Source: Sinorhizobium sojae CCBAU 05684 (lineage in GTDB: Bacteria; Pseudomonadota; Alphaproteobacteria; Rhizobiales; Rhizobiaceae). Taken from it: a stretch of DNA of 64,000 nucleotides. The stretch is taken from contig NZ_CP023068.1 in NCBI RefSeq assembly GCF_002288525.1, positions 1,947,514-2,011,513 on the forward strand, in the 5' to 3' direction. The translations under genes were made by a program, and so were the position numbers. The notes under the pieces are model-generated. The model worked only from the letters and a program-made list of their open reading frames with translations. It was not told the origin of the DNA and did not search any database. Positions 17,939-25,845 of this stretch are shown here, one piece after another. Each line of letters begins with the position of its first letter. Positions within the stretch are counted from its first letter, which is position 1.

Positions 17939-18399
17939 GATATTTCACTCCCGGGGTGTCGATGGGCTCGTGCATGCCGATGGGCGAGCGAACCGTCGAG
18001 CGCGGCGATGATGACGATAAGGAGCACGGTCGCCGCGGACAGGATCAGTCCCCACGGCACGACGGCGGTCCAGCCGTCGCCGGCGTGGACGAGACTGTTC
18101 AGGAAGGCAAGCCCGAGGATCAGAACATAGCCGATCGCATGGGGCCAAACCGTCCGGCCCTCAAAACGGGCCGGCCGAAGCAGGAATTCCACCGCGCCGA
18201 CCACCGCCGCGATGACGCCGAAGACCAGTCCGGCAAGCAACAGCCACTCGGAGAAGTTCTGCCACATGAGGAATCCGGTTTGCCAATAGGCGATGTCGGT
18301 CAAAAGCGTCAGAGTGAAGCAGACGACCGGAAACTGCGCGAACAGCAAATGGAACGGGATCACCACGGTTATGGCGGGTCGAGAGTGCTCCAGGCTCAT
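17935..18399 (-). CDS. DUF2231 family membrane protein
   Basis: A 154-residue protein with four predicted transmembrane helices (near residues 13-33, 44-66, 82-104 and 112-132) and a His-rich C-terminal tail (AHRHARAHRHPG). It resembles DUF2231, a membrane family of unknown function often next to periplasmic dehydrogenases or cytochromes. The ATG at 18399 is chosen for the AGGAGGTG site; upstream in-frame sequence is not membrane-like. It is the first gene of a two-gene operon with the PQQ-type lipoprotein. Confidence 0.85.
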   Translation of the reverse strand: MSLEHSRPAITVVIPFHLLFAQFPVVCFTLTLLTDIAYWQTGFLMWQNFSEWLLLAGLVFGVIAAVVGAVEFLLRPARFEGRTVWPHAIGYVLILGLAFLNSLVHAGDGWTAVVPWGLILSAATVLLIVIIAALDGSLAHRHARAHRHPGSEIS

Positions 18400-18444
18400 C
18401 GGCACCTCCTGCTGCATGTCGGCGCTGTAGCGATTTGCGATTGA

Positions 18445-18469
18445 AACCGCTGGCTTGCGCATTTGTTCC
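18445..18469 (-). promoter_or_regulatory. RpoE2/EcfG-like promoter before the DUF2231/lipoprotein operon
   Basis: GGAAC (18469-18465), 16 bases, GGTT (18448-18445) on the minus strand. The first gene starts 46 bases further. Confidence 0.5.
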
Positions 18470-18642
18470 TCGCCCGAGGCCCGGCCCACAACCGCAACGT
18501 CTGGTCGTGCCAAGGAATCGTGCGGCCAGGTGGTTCCGATAAGTCATGCCAAAATCCATGCTAAGCGCTGCGAGCGTCCTCTAGTTATCTCGGCGAAGAA
18601 GGACGAAAGTGGTACAAATCGTATAGATTTCGGGAGGGGTCG

Positions 18643-19161
18643 ATGAATATACGGCCGGGATTCCACTCTGCAGTTCGGGCTATCTTCTCAGCCCTGCTCG
18701 GTGCAAGCGCCCTTGCATCAGTTGCCGCCGCCGAGACGGTGGAACCGCTGGCCGTTGCCAGTTTCGACTTCAGGGACACGTCCGGCGAAGTCGCAAACCA
18801 GATGGCCGAACACGAAGCGCGACTGACGGCGTTTATGTTGACGGTGCGCGAGAAACTGGCGGAAAACCGCAAGATCACCCTCACTTCTTTGGCTTGCGAG
18901 CATGAGCAGTGCACAGCCCGCAAGCTAGGGATCGCAGAGCTTTCCAAGCAAGCGAAATCCGCTGGTGCGAGCCATCTGCTCATCGGGGAGGTTCACAAGA
19001 TGAGCACCTTGGTCGGCTGGGTTAAATATGCACTGTTGGATCTCAACTCCAACAAACCGACCTGTGACCGGTTTTTGACCTATCGCGGCGACACGGATGA
19101 AGCCTGGCAACGTGCCGCAAGATTCGTAGCGCGTGATGTTGAAAGGAGCTGCATCCCGTGA
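18643..19161 (+). CDS. Exported protein, DUF2380-like
   Basis: A 172-residue protein with a signal peptide (FSALLGASALASVAAAE, cleavage near residue 30). The mature part begins PLAVASFDFRDTSGE, typical of DUF2380 periplasmic proteins, and contains two Cys close together (ACEHEQC near 86-92), a third at about 141 and a fourth (C170) near the end. Function unknown. It has no EcfG-like motif nearby. After its stop a 20-codon frame starts in a GTGA overlap, which I do not count as a gene. Confidence 0.8.
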   Translation: MNIRPGFHSAVRAIFSALLGASALASVAAAETVEPLAVASFDFRDTSGEVANQMAEHEARLTAFMLTVREKLAENRKITLTSLACEHEQCTARKLGIAELSKQAKSAGASHLLIGEVHKMSTLVGWVKYALLDLNSNKPTCDRFLTYRGDTDEAWQRAARFVARDVERSCIP

Positions 19162-19252
19162 GGCGCGAGTTCTCCGTATCGCTCGTCGAGCTGCAATACC
19201 GGCTGCCCAACGGCTATTGAAGATCATCCCGTCCCCACATGGCGCAAGCTAG

Positions 19253-19423
19253 TCAGCGTGTCTCGGTCGCCAGCTTCGTCCGCTGATGGCCATTCTCATC
19301 GAAGTTCGCCGGATCCAGCCAGACGAGACAGGCCGGCTTCACCGCCTGCCAGTCCGCGTCTGTCATCGCGAACCACGCCGTGTCCGGTTCAGACCCTTCA
19401 GGCGTGAGCGTTTCGCCACTCAC
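19253..19423 (-). CDS. Small coupled protein of unknown function
   Basis: A candidate 56-residue protein beginning MSGETLTPEGSEPDTAW and containing MTDADWQAVKPACLVWLDP. Its GTG (19423-19421) overlaps the stop of the debranching enzyme gene as GTGA, the usual geometry for translational coupling. The composition (acidic, with Trp and Phe) is unlike random antisense frames. It would be the last gene of the 27.6-19.3 kb operon. No family recognised; it may be a small subunit or a remnant of a longer gene. Confidence 0.5.
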   Translation of the reverse strand: MSGETLTPEGSEPDTAWFAMTDADWQAVKPACLVWLDPANFDENGHQRTKLATETR

Positions 19424-21726
19424 TCTTCGACATCGACGTCCAATTGCGCGGTCGTGCGGAGTACATCGACCGCGGCCCCGTTGGCGGTCCGCCGGAACTC
19501 CAGGTCGGCCGTGCCTTGACCCACGTGCAGGTCGCGAAGCTCGATCCGGTCTACGAAGTCTGGCAGGCGCGGGCGCACGATCCGCAATTTCCCCGCGAAA
19601 GCGTCCGGCTCCAATCCGAGACATGTGGTCAGAAGCAAGGGGACCGCTCCGGCGGCCCAGGCCTGGGGGTGGCAGGCCACGGGATAGTGCACCGGCACCC
19701 GGAAGTCCTCGCGCCGGAAGCCCGCCATCGCCTCCGGCAGCCTGTGGTGCCGGAAGTGCATCGCCGCTTCGGTCGTGGCCGTGAAGATCTTCAGAGCGGC
19801 TGCGTCCTCGCGATACCGGCGGAAGCCTGCGGCGAGAAGCGCATTGTCGTGCGGCCAGACGGTTCCGAGGTGATAGCCCACCGGATTATAGCGTCGCTCT
19901 TCGGTCGACAGGGTTCGCACGCCCCAGCCGCTGAACATGTCGTCCTTAAGCAGGCGAGCCACCGTTCGGTGGGCCTTCTCCTCGTCGGCGATACCCGTCC
20001 ACAAGGCCTGCCCCGGATTGGACGAAACCACCGCGGCTTGCCGGCCCTCGGCCTCGAGAGCAAGCACGAAAATCCCGTCTTCCTCGCACCAGAAATCGCG
20101 ATTGAATCGGGTCCTGAGCGCGTCGGCCTCGCGGCGCAGCTCACTTGCCCGCTCGGGCTCTCCGGCGCGTTCGTAGAGATCGGCGATCGAATATTTTGCC
20201 GCATAGACATAGCCCTGCACCTCGACGAGTGCGATCGGCGGCGTTGCCAGCGTGCCATCCGCCCGCACGATGGCGTCGCCCGAATCCTTCCATCCCTGGT
20301 TCACCAGACCCTTTTCGGAGGCGCACTGGTACTCGACATAGCCCTGGCCGCTAATGTCGCCGTATTCGTCAATCCACGCGAGAGCATGTTCGACCGGATC
20401 TCTGAGCTCGTGAAAGAGCGCCAGATCGCCCGTCCAGGCGGAAAGCCGGCCCAGGAGAAGCAGAAAGAGCGGGGTCGCGTCCACCGTGCCGTAAAAGGGG
20501 GTATGCGGGATTTCCCCGGTGCCCGCCAACTCGCCCACGCGAAGCTCGTGCAGGATCTTGCCGGGCTGCTCGTCGCGCCAGCCGTCGACACGCTCCCCCT
20601 GATAGCGGGCGAGCAGGCGCAATGTCTGCGTTGCAATGTCCGGCTTGAAGGCGAGCATTTCGAGCGCGACGATCAGGCTGTCGCGGCCGAACAGCGCCAC
20701 GAACCAGGGCACGCCGGCGGCAAAATACTGTTCTCCCTGCAATTGCGAGCGCAGCATGCCGAGATCGCGCAGCGACCGGTCCACGACGCTGTTGAGCAGC
20801 AGGCTGTCGCTCTGCATTTTCGTATGCTGCCCCATCCACCGTTTCGAGTCCTTCCGCAGGCTGCCGATGAGATCGTTCACGCGCGTGGACAGCTGCGGCA
20901 TGCGGCGTTCCGGCTCCTCGTCCTCCGCCTGCTCGCTGCAGGCGATCGTAACTGAAATGGCGCTGGCGTCCCGCGCGGGCACATTGATCCGGAAGGTCGC
21001 CGCGGTTTCTTCGGTGCTATCGGGCGCCGGCGAGAACTGAATGGTAACTTTGCGGCGGATGCGGTCGGCACCGTGATAGACGAACTGCAGCTTGCCGTCT
21101 CGCCAGGCGGGCGGATCGGGATTGCCCGGCACCTCCAGCAAAAGCTCGCGAACGTTGAAGACATCCTCGAATCCGGCATTGAACCGCAAGGTCACCGGCA
21201 AATCGCACGCATCCTGGCCGAAATTTCGAAACGTCAGGATCTCGTGCGCGGCCGCCTGGTCGGCGTCGAGAATGCGTTCCCAGCGGATGCCGAGCTCCTC
21301 GTTCGGAATGAGCTTGTTCCCATCGAGATGCAGATCGGGATTGGTCAGCTCGAAAAGCGCCCGGAAGCCGCGCTCCGCCGTCGAGGCGAGGGGAAGAGGG
21401 GCCACGCCTGCGATGGTCATCTCATAGCCGCAAAGGAAGCGGCAGTCGTTGAGATAGAGCCCGAAGCCATGGTCGCCCTTCAAGGGTAGCTGCCCGTCGG
21501 GCGCGGCCACGTAGAACAGATTGAGGTTCTTGACGCTGACCGCATCGGCAATGCTGCCGACTATGGCAGGCTGCCCCTGGGTCAGCACACGTTGCTTTCG
21601 TTCCTGCCGCGCCTCCGGCGTCTCTCGGGCCCGCTCCTCTTCTCGCGCAGACCGTGCGGCCTCGTTTGCCCGGCCGGTTTCCCGCGGCTTACCGGCGGCA
21701 CTTGCTTCTTGCTTCGACTTAGCCAT
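19420..21726 (-). CDS. Glycogen-debranching-like amylo-alpha-1,6-glucosidase
   Basis: A 768-residue cytoplasmic protein. Residues 1-50 are a charged, Arg/Glu/Ala-rich extension. A GDE_N_bis-type beta domain follows (NLNLFYVAAPDGQLPLKGDHG, LYLNDCRFLCGYEMTIAG, FRALFELTNPDLHLDGN). An (alpha/alpha)6 catalytic barrel begins near residue 300, with AAGVPWFVALFGRDSLIVAL, the GWKDSGDA motif and GYHLGTVWPHDNALLAAG. It would release glucose from alpha-1,6 or other alpha-glucosides; the natural substrate may be a small glucoside rather than glycogen. It follows the FAD/Fe-S dehydrogenase by 26 bases and overlaps a small gene. Confidence 0.85.
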   Translation of the reverse strand: MAKSKQEASAAGKPRETGRANEAARSAREEERARETPEARQERKQRVLTQGQPAIVGSIADAVSVKNLNLFYVAAPDGQLPLKGDHGFGLYLNDCRFLCGYEMTIAGVAPLPLASTAERGFRALFELTNPDLHLDGNKLIPNEELGIRWERILDADQAAAHEILTFRNFGQDACDLPVTLRFNAGFEDVFNVRELLLEVPGNPDPPAWRDGKLQFVYHGADRIRRKVTIQFSPAPDSTEETAATFRINVPARDASAISVTIACSEQAEDEEPERRMPQLSTRVNDLIGSLRKDSKRWMGQHTKMQSDSLLLNSVVDRSLRDLGMLRSQLQGEQYFAAGVPWFVALFGRDSLIVALEMLAFKPDIATQTLRLLARYQGERVDGWRDEQPGKILHELRVGELAGTGEIPHTPFYGTVDATPLFLLLLGRLSAWTGDLALFHELRDPVEHALAWIDEYGDISGQGYVEYQCASEKGLVNQGWKDSGDAIVRADGTLATPPIALVEVQGYVYAAKYSIADLYERAGEPERASELRREADALRTRFNRDFWCEEDGIFVLALEAEGRQAAVVSSNPGQALWTGIADEEKAHRTVARLLKDDMFSGWGVRTLSTEERRYNPVGYHLGTVWPHDNALLAAGFRRYREDAAALKIFTATTEAAMHFRHHRLPEAMAGFRREDFRVPVHYPVACHPQAWAAGAVPLLLTTCLGLEPDAFAGKLRIVRPRLPDFVDRIELRDLHVGQGTADLEFRRTANGAAVDVLRTTAQLDVDVEE

Positions 21727-21752
21727 CTAGACCTCCAGCAATGCTTGTTTCC

Positions 21753-24713
21753 CTACCGCGCCATCCCCGTCGACTGGTGCCGGAGCGAGCGAGCCAGGAG
21801 CTCCGCGACGTGCAGGGTCTGCCGGCCGCTCCCCTGCTCGATCTGTTCGCGGCAACTGAAGCCATTGGCGAGAATAATCGTATCGTCCGGCGCGGAGCGG
21901 ACAGTCGGCAGCAGCATCCGCTCCGCTGCATTCATCGCGACGGCATACTTCGCCTTCTCCAGGCCGAAGGAACCGGCCATGCCGCAGCAGCCCGAAGCCA
22001 TGATCTCGTAACCAAGGCCCAGGCGGTCGAGAACCTGCCGCTCCGCTTCGACGTCGAGAACCGCATGATGATGGCAATGGATCTGAACAAGCGCGCGACC
22101 GCCCGTGTTTCCGATAAGATCGGTCTCCTCCCGGACGAGAAACTCCGTCAGGAGAGAGGTGGTGTCGGCCAGGCGGCGGGCGCGCTCGTCGCCCGGGAAG
22201 AGCCCGGGAAGCTCGTCGCGAAAGGCGCTGACGCAGGCCGGCTCAAGACCGATGATCGGGGTGCCTTCTCGTAGTTCCGGCGCGAGCGCGTCGAAGGTCT
22301 GCTGCCACAGCGCCTTCGCCTCCTCGAGGCGGCCCCAATCGTAGAGCGGACGGCCGCAACAAAGCGTCCGATCGGGGATCACGACGTGATAGCCGAGCGC
22401 CTCCAGCGCCTCGGTTGCGGCGATCGCGGTTTCGACCCGAAAGTAATTGTTGAACGTATCCGGCCACAACAGCACGCGCCGGCCGCCGCCAGTCTTCGCT
22501 TCGTGCCTGCGGAACCAATGTGTGAAAGTCTCGGCGGCATAGGCGGGCAGGCGCCGCTCCGCCGCAATGCCGCCGGCCCATTTCGTGGCGGCCGAGAGCC
22601 CCGGGGTCTGGGTGAACGCGTTGGCGAGCCAGGGAACGGCGCCGGCAAGGCGCGACCATCGATGAATAAGCCCCATGGAATAAGCGGCCCGCGGCCTGAG
22701 CCGGCCTGCGTAGTGCTGTGCGCGGAACTCGGCCTTATAGGTGGCCATGTCCACCTTGACCGGGCAATCGCTCTTGCAGCCCTTGCAGGCGAGGCATAGA
22801 TCCAGCGCCTCCTCGACTGCGCGGCTCTTCCAGCCGTCGGTGATCGTGCCGCCGTGAAGCATTTCGAAAAGGAGGCGAGCACGACCGCGTGTCGAATGCT
22901 TCTCCTCGCGCGTCGCCATATAGCTTGGGCACATCACGCCTTCACTGCTTTCTGTCCGGCGGCAGGCGCCCACGCCCACGCAGCGCCGGGTCGCCCTGGT
23001 GAAACTGCCGCCGTCCTCCTCATAGGCAAAGACATGCGCAGCTTCGGGCGGTTGGTAGGTCGGCCCGACGCGCAGATTGGCGGTGATCGGGAAGGGATCG
23101 ACGATCTTCCCCGGATTCATGCGGCCTGCCGGGTCCCAGATCGCCTTGAATTCACGAAAAGCCTGGACCAGCTCGCTGCCGTACATCGTCTCGATCAGCG
23201 CGCCGCGTGCCTGGCCATCGCCATGTTCCCCGGAGATCGAACCGCCATAGCGAGCGACAAGTTCGGCAGCTTCATCGAGAAAGCTCTGCCAGTTGGCGAG
23301 CCCCGCTTCGGTTCTGAGGTCGAACGGAATACGGCAATGGACGAGCCCATCGCCGAAATGACCATAGAACGAGGCCTCGTAGCCGTGCTCGTGCAGCAGG
23401 GCCTTGAGGTCGCGCAGGTAGCGGCCGAGCGCTTCGCGCGGCACGGCACTGTCCTCCCAGCCGGGCCAGGTCTCCGGCATGTCCGGCACATGCGCCGTGG
23501 CGGCAAGGGCCGCCTCGCGCAGTGCCCAGATACTCCCCTGCCGTTCCTCGTCGCGGATGAGTGCGGTGCTGCAGCCTCTTTGTTTGAACGCATCGAGCGC
23601 CCGCGACGCGACGGCCGCGGCGGCCTCCCGGTCGTCGTCGCCGAATTCGGCAACCAGCCAGCCGCCGCCTTCCGGTAGCGCGTCCAGATCCTCGGGGTAG
23701 AGATGTTTCTGCCTGACGAAGCGAACGAGAAGGTCGTCGATGCCCTCGAGACCGATCGGTCCGTGGCGCAGCACATCGGGCACGGCGTCGGCGGCCGCGA
23801 AAATATCCTCGAAGCCGATGATGGCGAGCACCCGGGCGGCCGGGCTCGGTACGAGACTGAGCGTAGCCCCGAGCGCGGTGACGCAGGTCCCCTCCGTGCC
23901 GACGAGCGCGCGGGCGATGTTGAAGCCGTTCTCGGGCAGGAGTTCGTCGAGATTCTCGTAGCCCGACACGCGCCTCGGGATCTTCGGATAGCGGTCTCGG
24001 ATGTGATCGCCGTATTTGCGGCGAAAGTCATCGAGGGCCCTGTATATCTCGGCTCGGCGGCCACCCGCGGCGACGATCTCACGAAAATCGGCGTCGCTCG
24101 TGCGGCCGACGGTCATCCTTGCGCCGTCATAGGTGAGGACGTCGAGCGCCTCCACATTGTCTGAAGTCCGGCCTGCCATGACCGAATGCACGCCGCATGA
24201 ATTGTTGCCAATCATCCCGCCCAACGTATTGTGGTCGTGGGTCGCGGGGTCGGGACCGAAGGTCAGGTTGTACGCCTCGGCAGCCTCGCGCAGTCTGTCG
24301 AGCACGCATCCTGGCTCGACCTCGGCCAAGCGGCGCTCCGGATCGAGCGAGACGATCCGGTCGAGATATTTAGAGAAGTCGAGCACGACCGCGACGTTGC
24401 AGGCCTCTCCGGCAAGACTCGTTCCGCCGCCACGCGGCAGGAGCGGCGCGTCATGTTCGCGGCAAAGCGCGACCGTCGTGACCACATCGTCTAGCGTGCG
24501 GGGTAGGACGACGCCGAGCGGTACTTGCCGGTAATTCGAGGCGTCGGTCGCGTAGAGCGCCCGGCTGCCGGTGTCGAACCGCACCTCGCCTTCGACCGAA
24601 CGCCGCAGGGCGCTGCCGAGCGCCTGCCGCCTATCCTCCGGCACCGCGACGAAGGCTTCGGTCACACGCTCGCCACCCGTCCGGCGGCGGTTGATTGTTA
24701 TCGTGTGCGCCAT
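21753..24713 (-). CDS. FAD/Fe-S D-2-hydroxyacid (D-lactate type) dehydrogenase, fused
   Basis: A 986-residue fusion. The PCMH FAD domain is near residues 55-290 (LPRGGGTSLAGEACNVAVVLD, DPATHDHNTLGGMIGNNSCG). A FAD-oxidase C-terminal domain runs to about 560, including SGEHGDGQARG. A ferredoxin-like region has CVGVGACR and CLACKGCKSDCPVKVDM (4Fe-4S). Two cysteine-rich CCG segments follow (LCCGRPLYDWG and SGCCGMAGSFG). The architecture matches YdiJ/Dld-II-type quinone-linked dehydrogenases of D-lactate, D-2-hydroxyglutarate or similar. A GGGAGAA site precedes the ATG. The neighbours suggest a sugar-acid or hydroxyacid substrate. Confidence 0.9.
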   Translation of the reverse strand: MAHTITINRRRTGGERVTEAFVAVPEDRRQALGSALRRSVEGEVRFDTGSRALYATDASNYRQVPLGVVLPRTLDDVVTTVALCREHDAPLLPRGGGTSLAGEACNVAVVLDFSKYLDRIVSLDPERRLAEVEPGCVLDRLREAAEAYNLTFGPDPATHDHNTLGGMIGNNSCGVHSVMAGRTSDNVEALDVLTYDGARMTVGRTSDADFREIVAAGGRRAEIYRALDDFRRKYGDHIRDRYPKIPRRVSGYENLDELLPENGFNIARALVGTEGTCVTALGATLSLVPSPAARVLAIIGFEDIFAAADAVPDVLRHGPIGLEGIDDLLVRFVRQKHLYPEDLDALPEGGGWLVAEFGDDDREAAAAVASRALDAFKQRGCSTALIRDEERQGSIWALREAALAATAHVPDMPETWPGWEDSAVPREALGRYLRDLKALLHEHGYEASFYGHFGDGLVHCRIPFDLRTEAGLANWQSFLDEAAELVARYGGSISGEHGDGQARGALIETMYGSELVQAFREFKAIWDPAGRMNPGKIVDPFPITANLRVGPTYQPPEAAHVFAYEEDGGSFTRATRRCVGVGACRRTESSEGVMCPSYMATREEKHSTRGRARLLFEMLHGGTITDGWKSRAVEEALDLCLACKGCKSDCPVKVDMATYKAEFRAQHYAGRLRPRAAYSMGLIHRWSRLAGAVPWLANAFTQTPGLSAATKWAGGIAAERRLPAYAAETFTHWFRRHEAKTGGGRRVLLWPDTFNNYFRVETAIAATEALEALGYHVVIPDRTLCCGRPLYDWGRLEEAKALWQQTFDALAPELREGTPIIGLEPACVSAFRDELPGLFPGDERARRLADTTSLLTEFLVREETDLIGNTGGRALVQIHCHHHAVLDVEAERQVLDRLGLGYEIMASGCCGMAGSFGLEKAKYAVAMNAAERMLLPTVRSAPDDTIILANGFSCREQIEQGSGRQTLHVAELLARSLRHQSTGMAR

Positions 24714-24735
24714 CGGGTTCTCCCGGTCATCCGGC

Positions 24736-25845
24736 TCACAGGGCGTACTTTTCCGCGTCCTTGTCCTTGAACGCCAGGCCGAGGCCGGGGCGAGTTAGAT
24801 CCGGCCGGATCGTTCCGCCCCGCGGCACCGGGGAACCGTCGAACAACATCCGTTCGATACGGACATGATCATGGAACCATTCGACATTCATCAGCCGCGG
24901 TGCCGCCGCCGCGACCGGCAAGTGCAGGGCCGGTGCGGTATGGGCGGACAGCGGCACGTTGTGCGCGTCGGCGAGTGCAGCCGCGAGAAGGAAGCCGGTG
25001 AAGCCGCCGCAGCGCGTGGCATCCGCCTGCAGCACGTCGACGGCCCCCGCCCCGAGCATGTTGCGGAAGTAGAAAGGCTCGTAGCCATACTCACCGGCGA
25101 CGATGCGCATCCCCGGCGGTCCGCGGTCGCGCATGAGGCGCAGGCCTTCGAGATCGTCGCTCGACACCGGCTCTTCGAACCAGGTCACCCCCAGCTCGGC
25201 GCTGAAAGCCGCAAAGGCCAGAGCCTCCTTGCGGTCGAAGGCGCCGTTGGCGTCGATGTAGAGCTCCGCTCCGCCAATTGCCGAACGGGCGGTCCGCAAC
25301 CGCTGCAGATGGTGGTCGGACGGCCGCCCGACCTTCATCTTTACAGCGCGGCAGCCGTCTCCATCGACCCAACCCGAGAGCTGTGTGGCGAGACGCTCAT
25401 CGGGATAGGAGGTGAAACCGCCGCTTCCGTAGATCGGCACCGCCTCCCGCGCGCGGCCGAGAAGCCGCACGAGCGGAGCCTCGATGAGCTTCGCCTTGAG
25501 GTCCCACAGCGCCACATCGACGGCCGAGATCGCCGAGGCGCAGATGCCCCGCCAGCCGAGATTGCGCACGGCACCGACCATCTCCTTCCAAAGGCCTGGT
25601 ATGTCGAAGGCGTCCGCATCCTCGACGACCTCGGCAAGGACACCGTCGATGACCGCGCAGGCGCCGGTGCTGGTATAGCTATAGCCGAGCCCCGTCTTGC
25701 CGGCGGCGGCGATCTCGACCAACACCAGGGTAGTTGCCTCCCATTCCAGGGTGCCGTCGGCCTCCGATGCGTCGGTCGGGATCCGGAACGCCCGGACACT
25801 CGGCCGCGAAAGGCGGGCTTCCGGCCTGCGTGCGTCTTCGCCCAT
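24736..25845 (-). CDS. Enolase-superfamily dehydratase/racemase (mandelate racemase group)
   Basis: A 369-residue metal-dependent enzyme. A capping domain is followed by a TIM barrel. VKMKVGR supplies a Lys (KxK) near residue 169. Mg2+ ligands are Asp in LYIDANGAF (near 196), Glu in WFEEPVSS (near 223) and Glu in VAGEYGYEPF (near 250). A His in AHTAPALHLP (near 300) is the opposite base. The pattern fits acid-sugar dehydratases. The ATG at 25845 shares its A with the stop of the ThDP enzyme gene (TGATG); a GTG one codon earlier is possible. It acts between the ThDP enzyme and FAD dehydrogenase genes. The substrate is unassigned. Confidence 0.85.
   Translation of the reverse strand: MGEDARRPEARLSRPSVRAFRIPTDASEADGTLEWEATTLVLVEIAAAGKTGLGYSYTSTGACAVIDGVLAEVVEDADAFDIPGLWKEMVGAVRNLGWRGICASAISAVDVALWDLKAKLIEAPLVRLLGRAREAVPIYGSGGFTSYPDERLATQLSGWVDGDGCRAVKMKVGRPSDHHLQRLRTARSAIGGAELYIDANGAFDRKEALAFAAFSAELGVTWFEEPVSSDDLEGLRLMRDRGPPGMRIVAGEYGYEPFYFRNMLGAGAVDVLQADATRCGGFTGFLLAAALADAHNVPLSAHTAPALHLPVAAAAPRLMNVEWFHDHVRIERMLFDGSPVPRGGTIRPDLTRPGLGLAFKDKDAEKYAL

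Noticed and set aside
19158..19220. A 20-codon frame starting in a GTGA overlap after the DUF2380-like gene
   Set aside because: Too short, no conservation evidence, and similar chance overlaps are expected.
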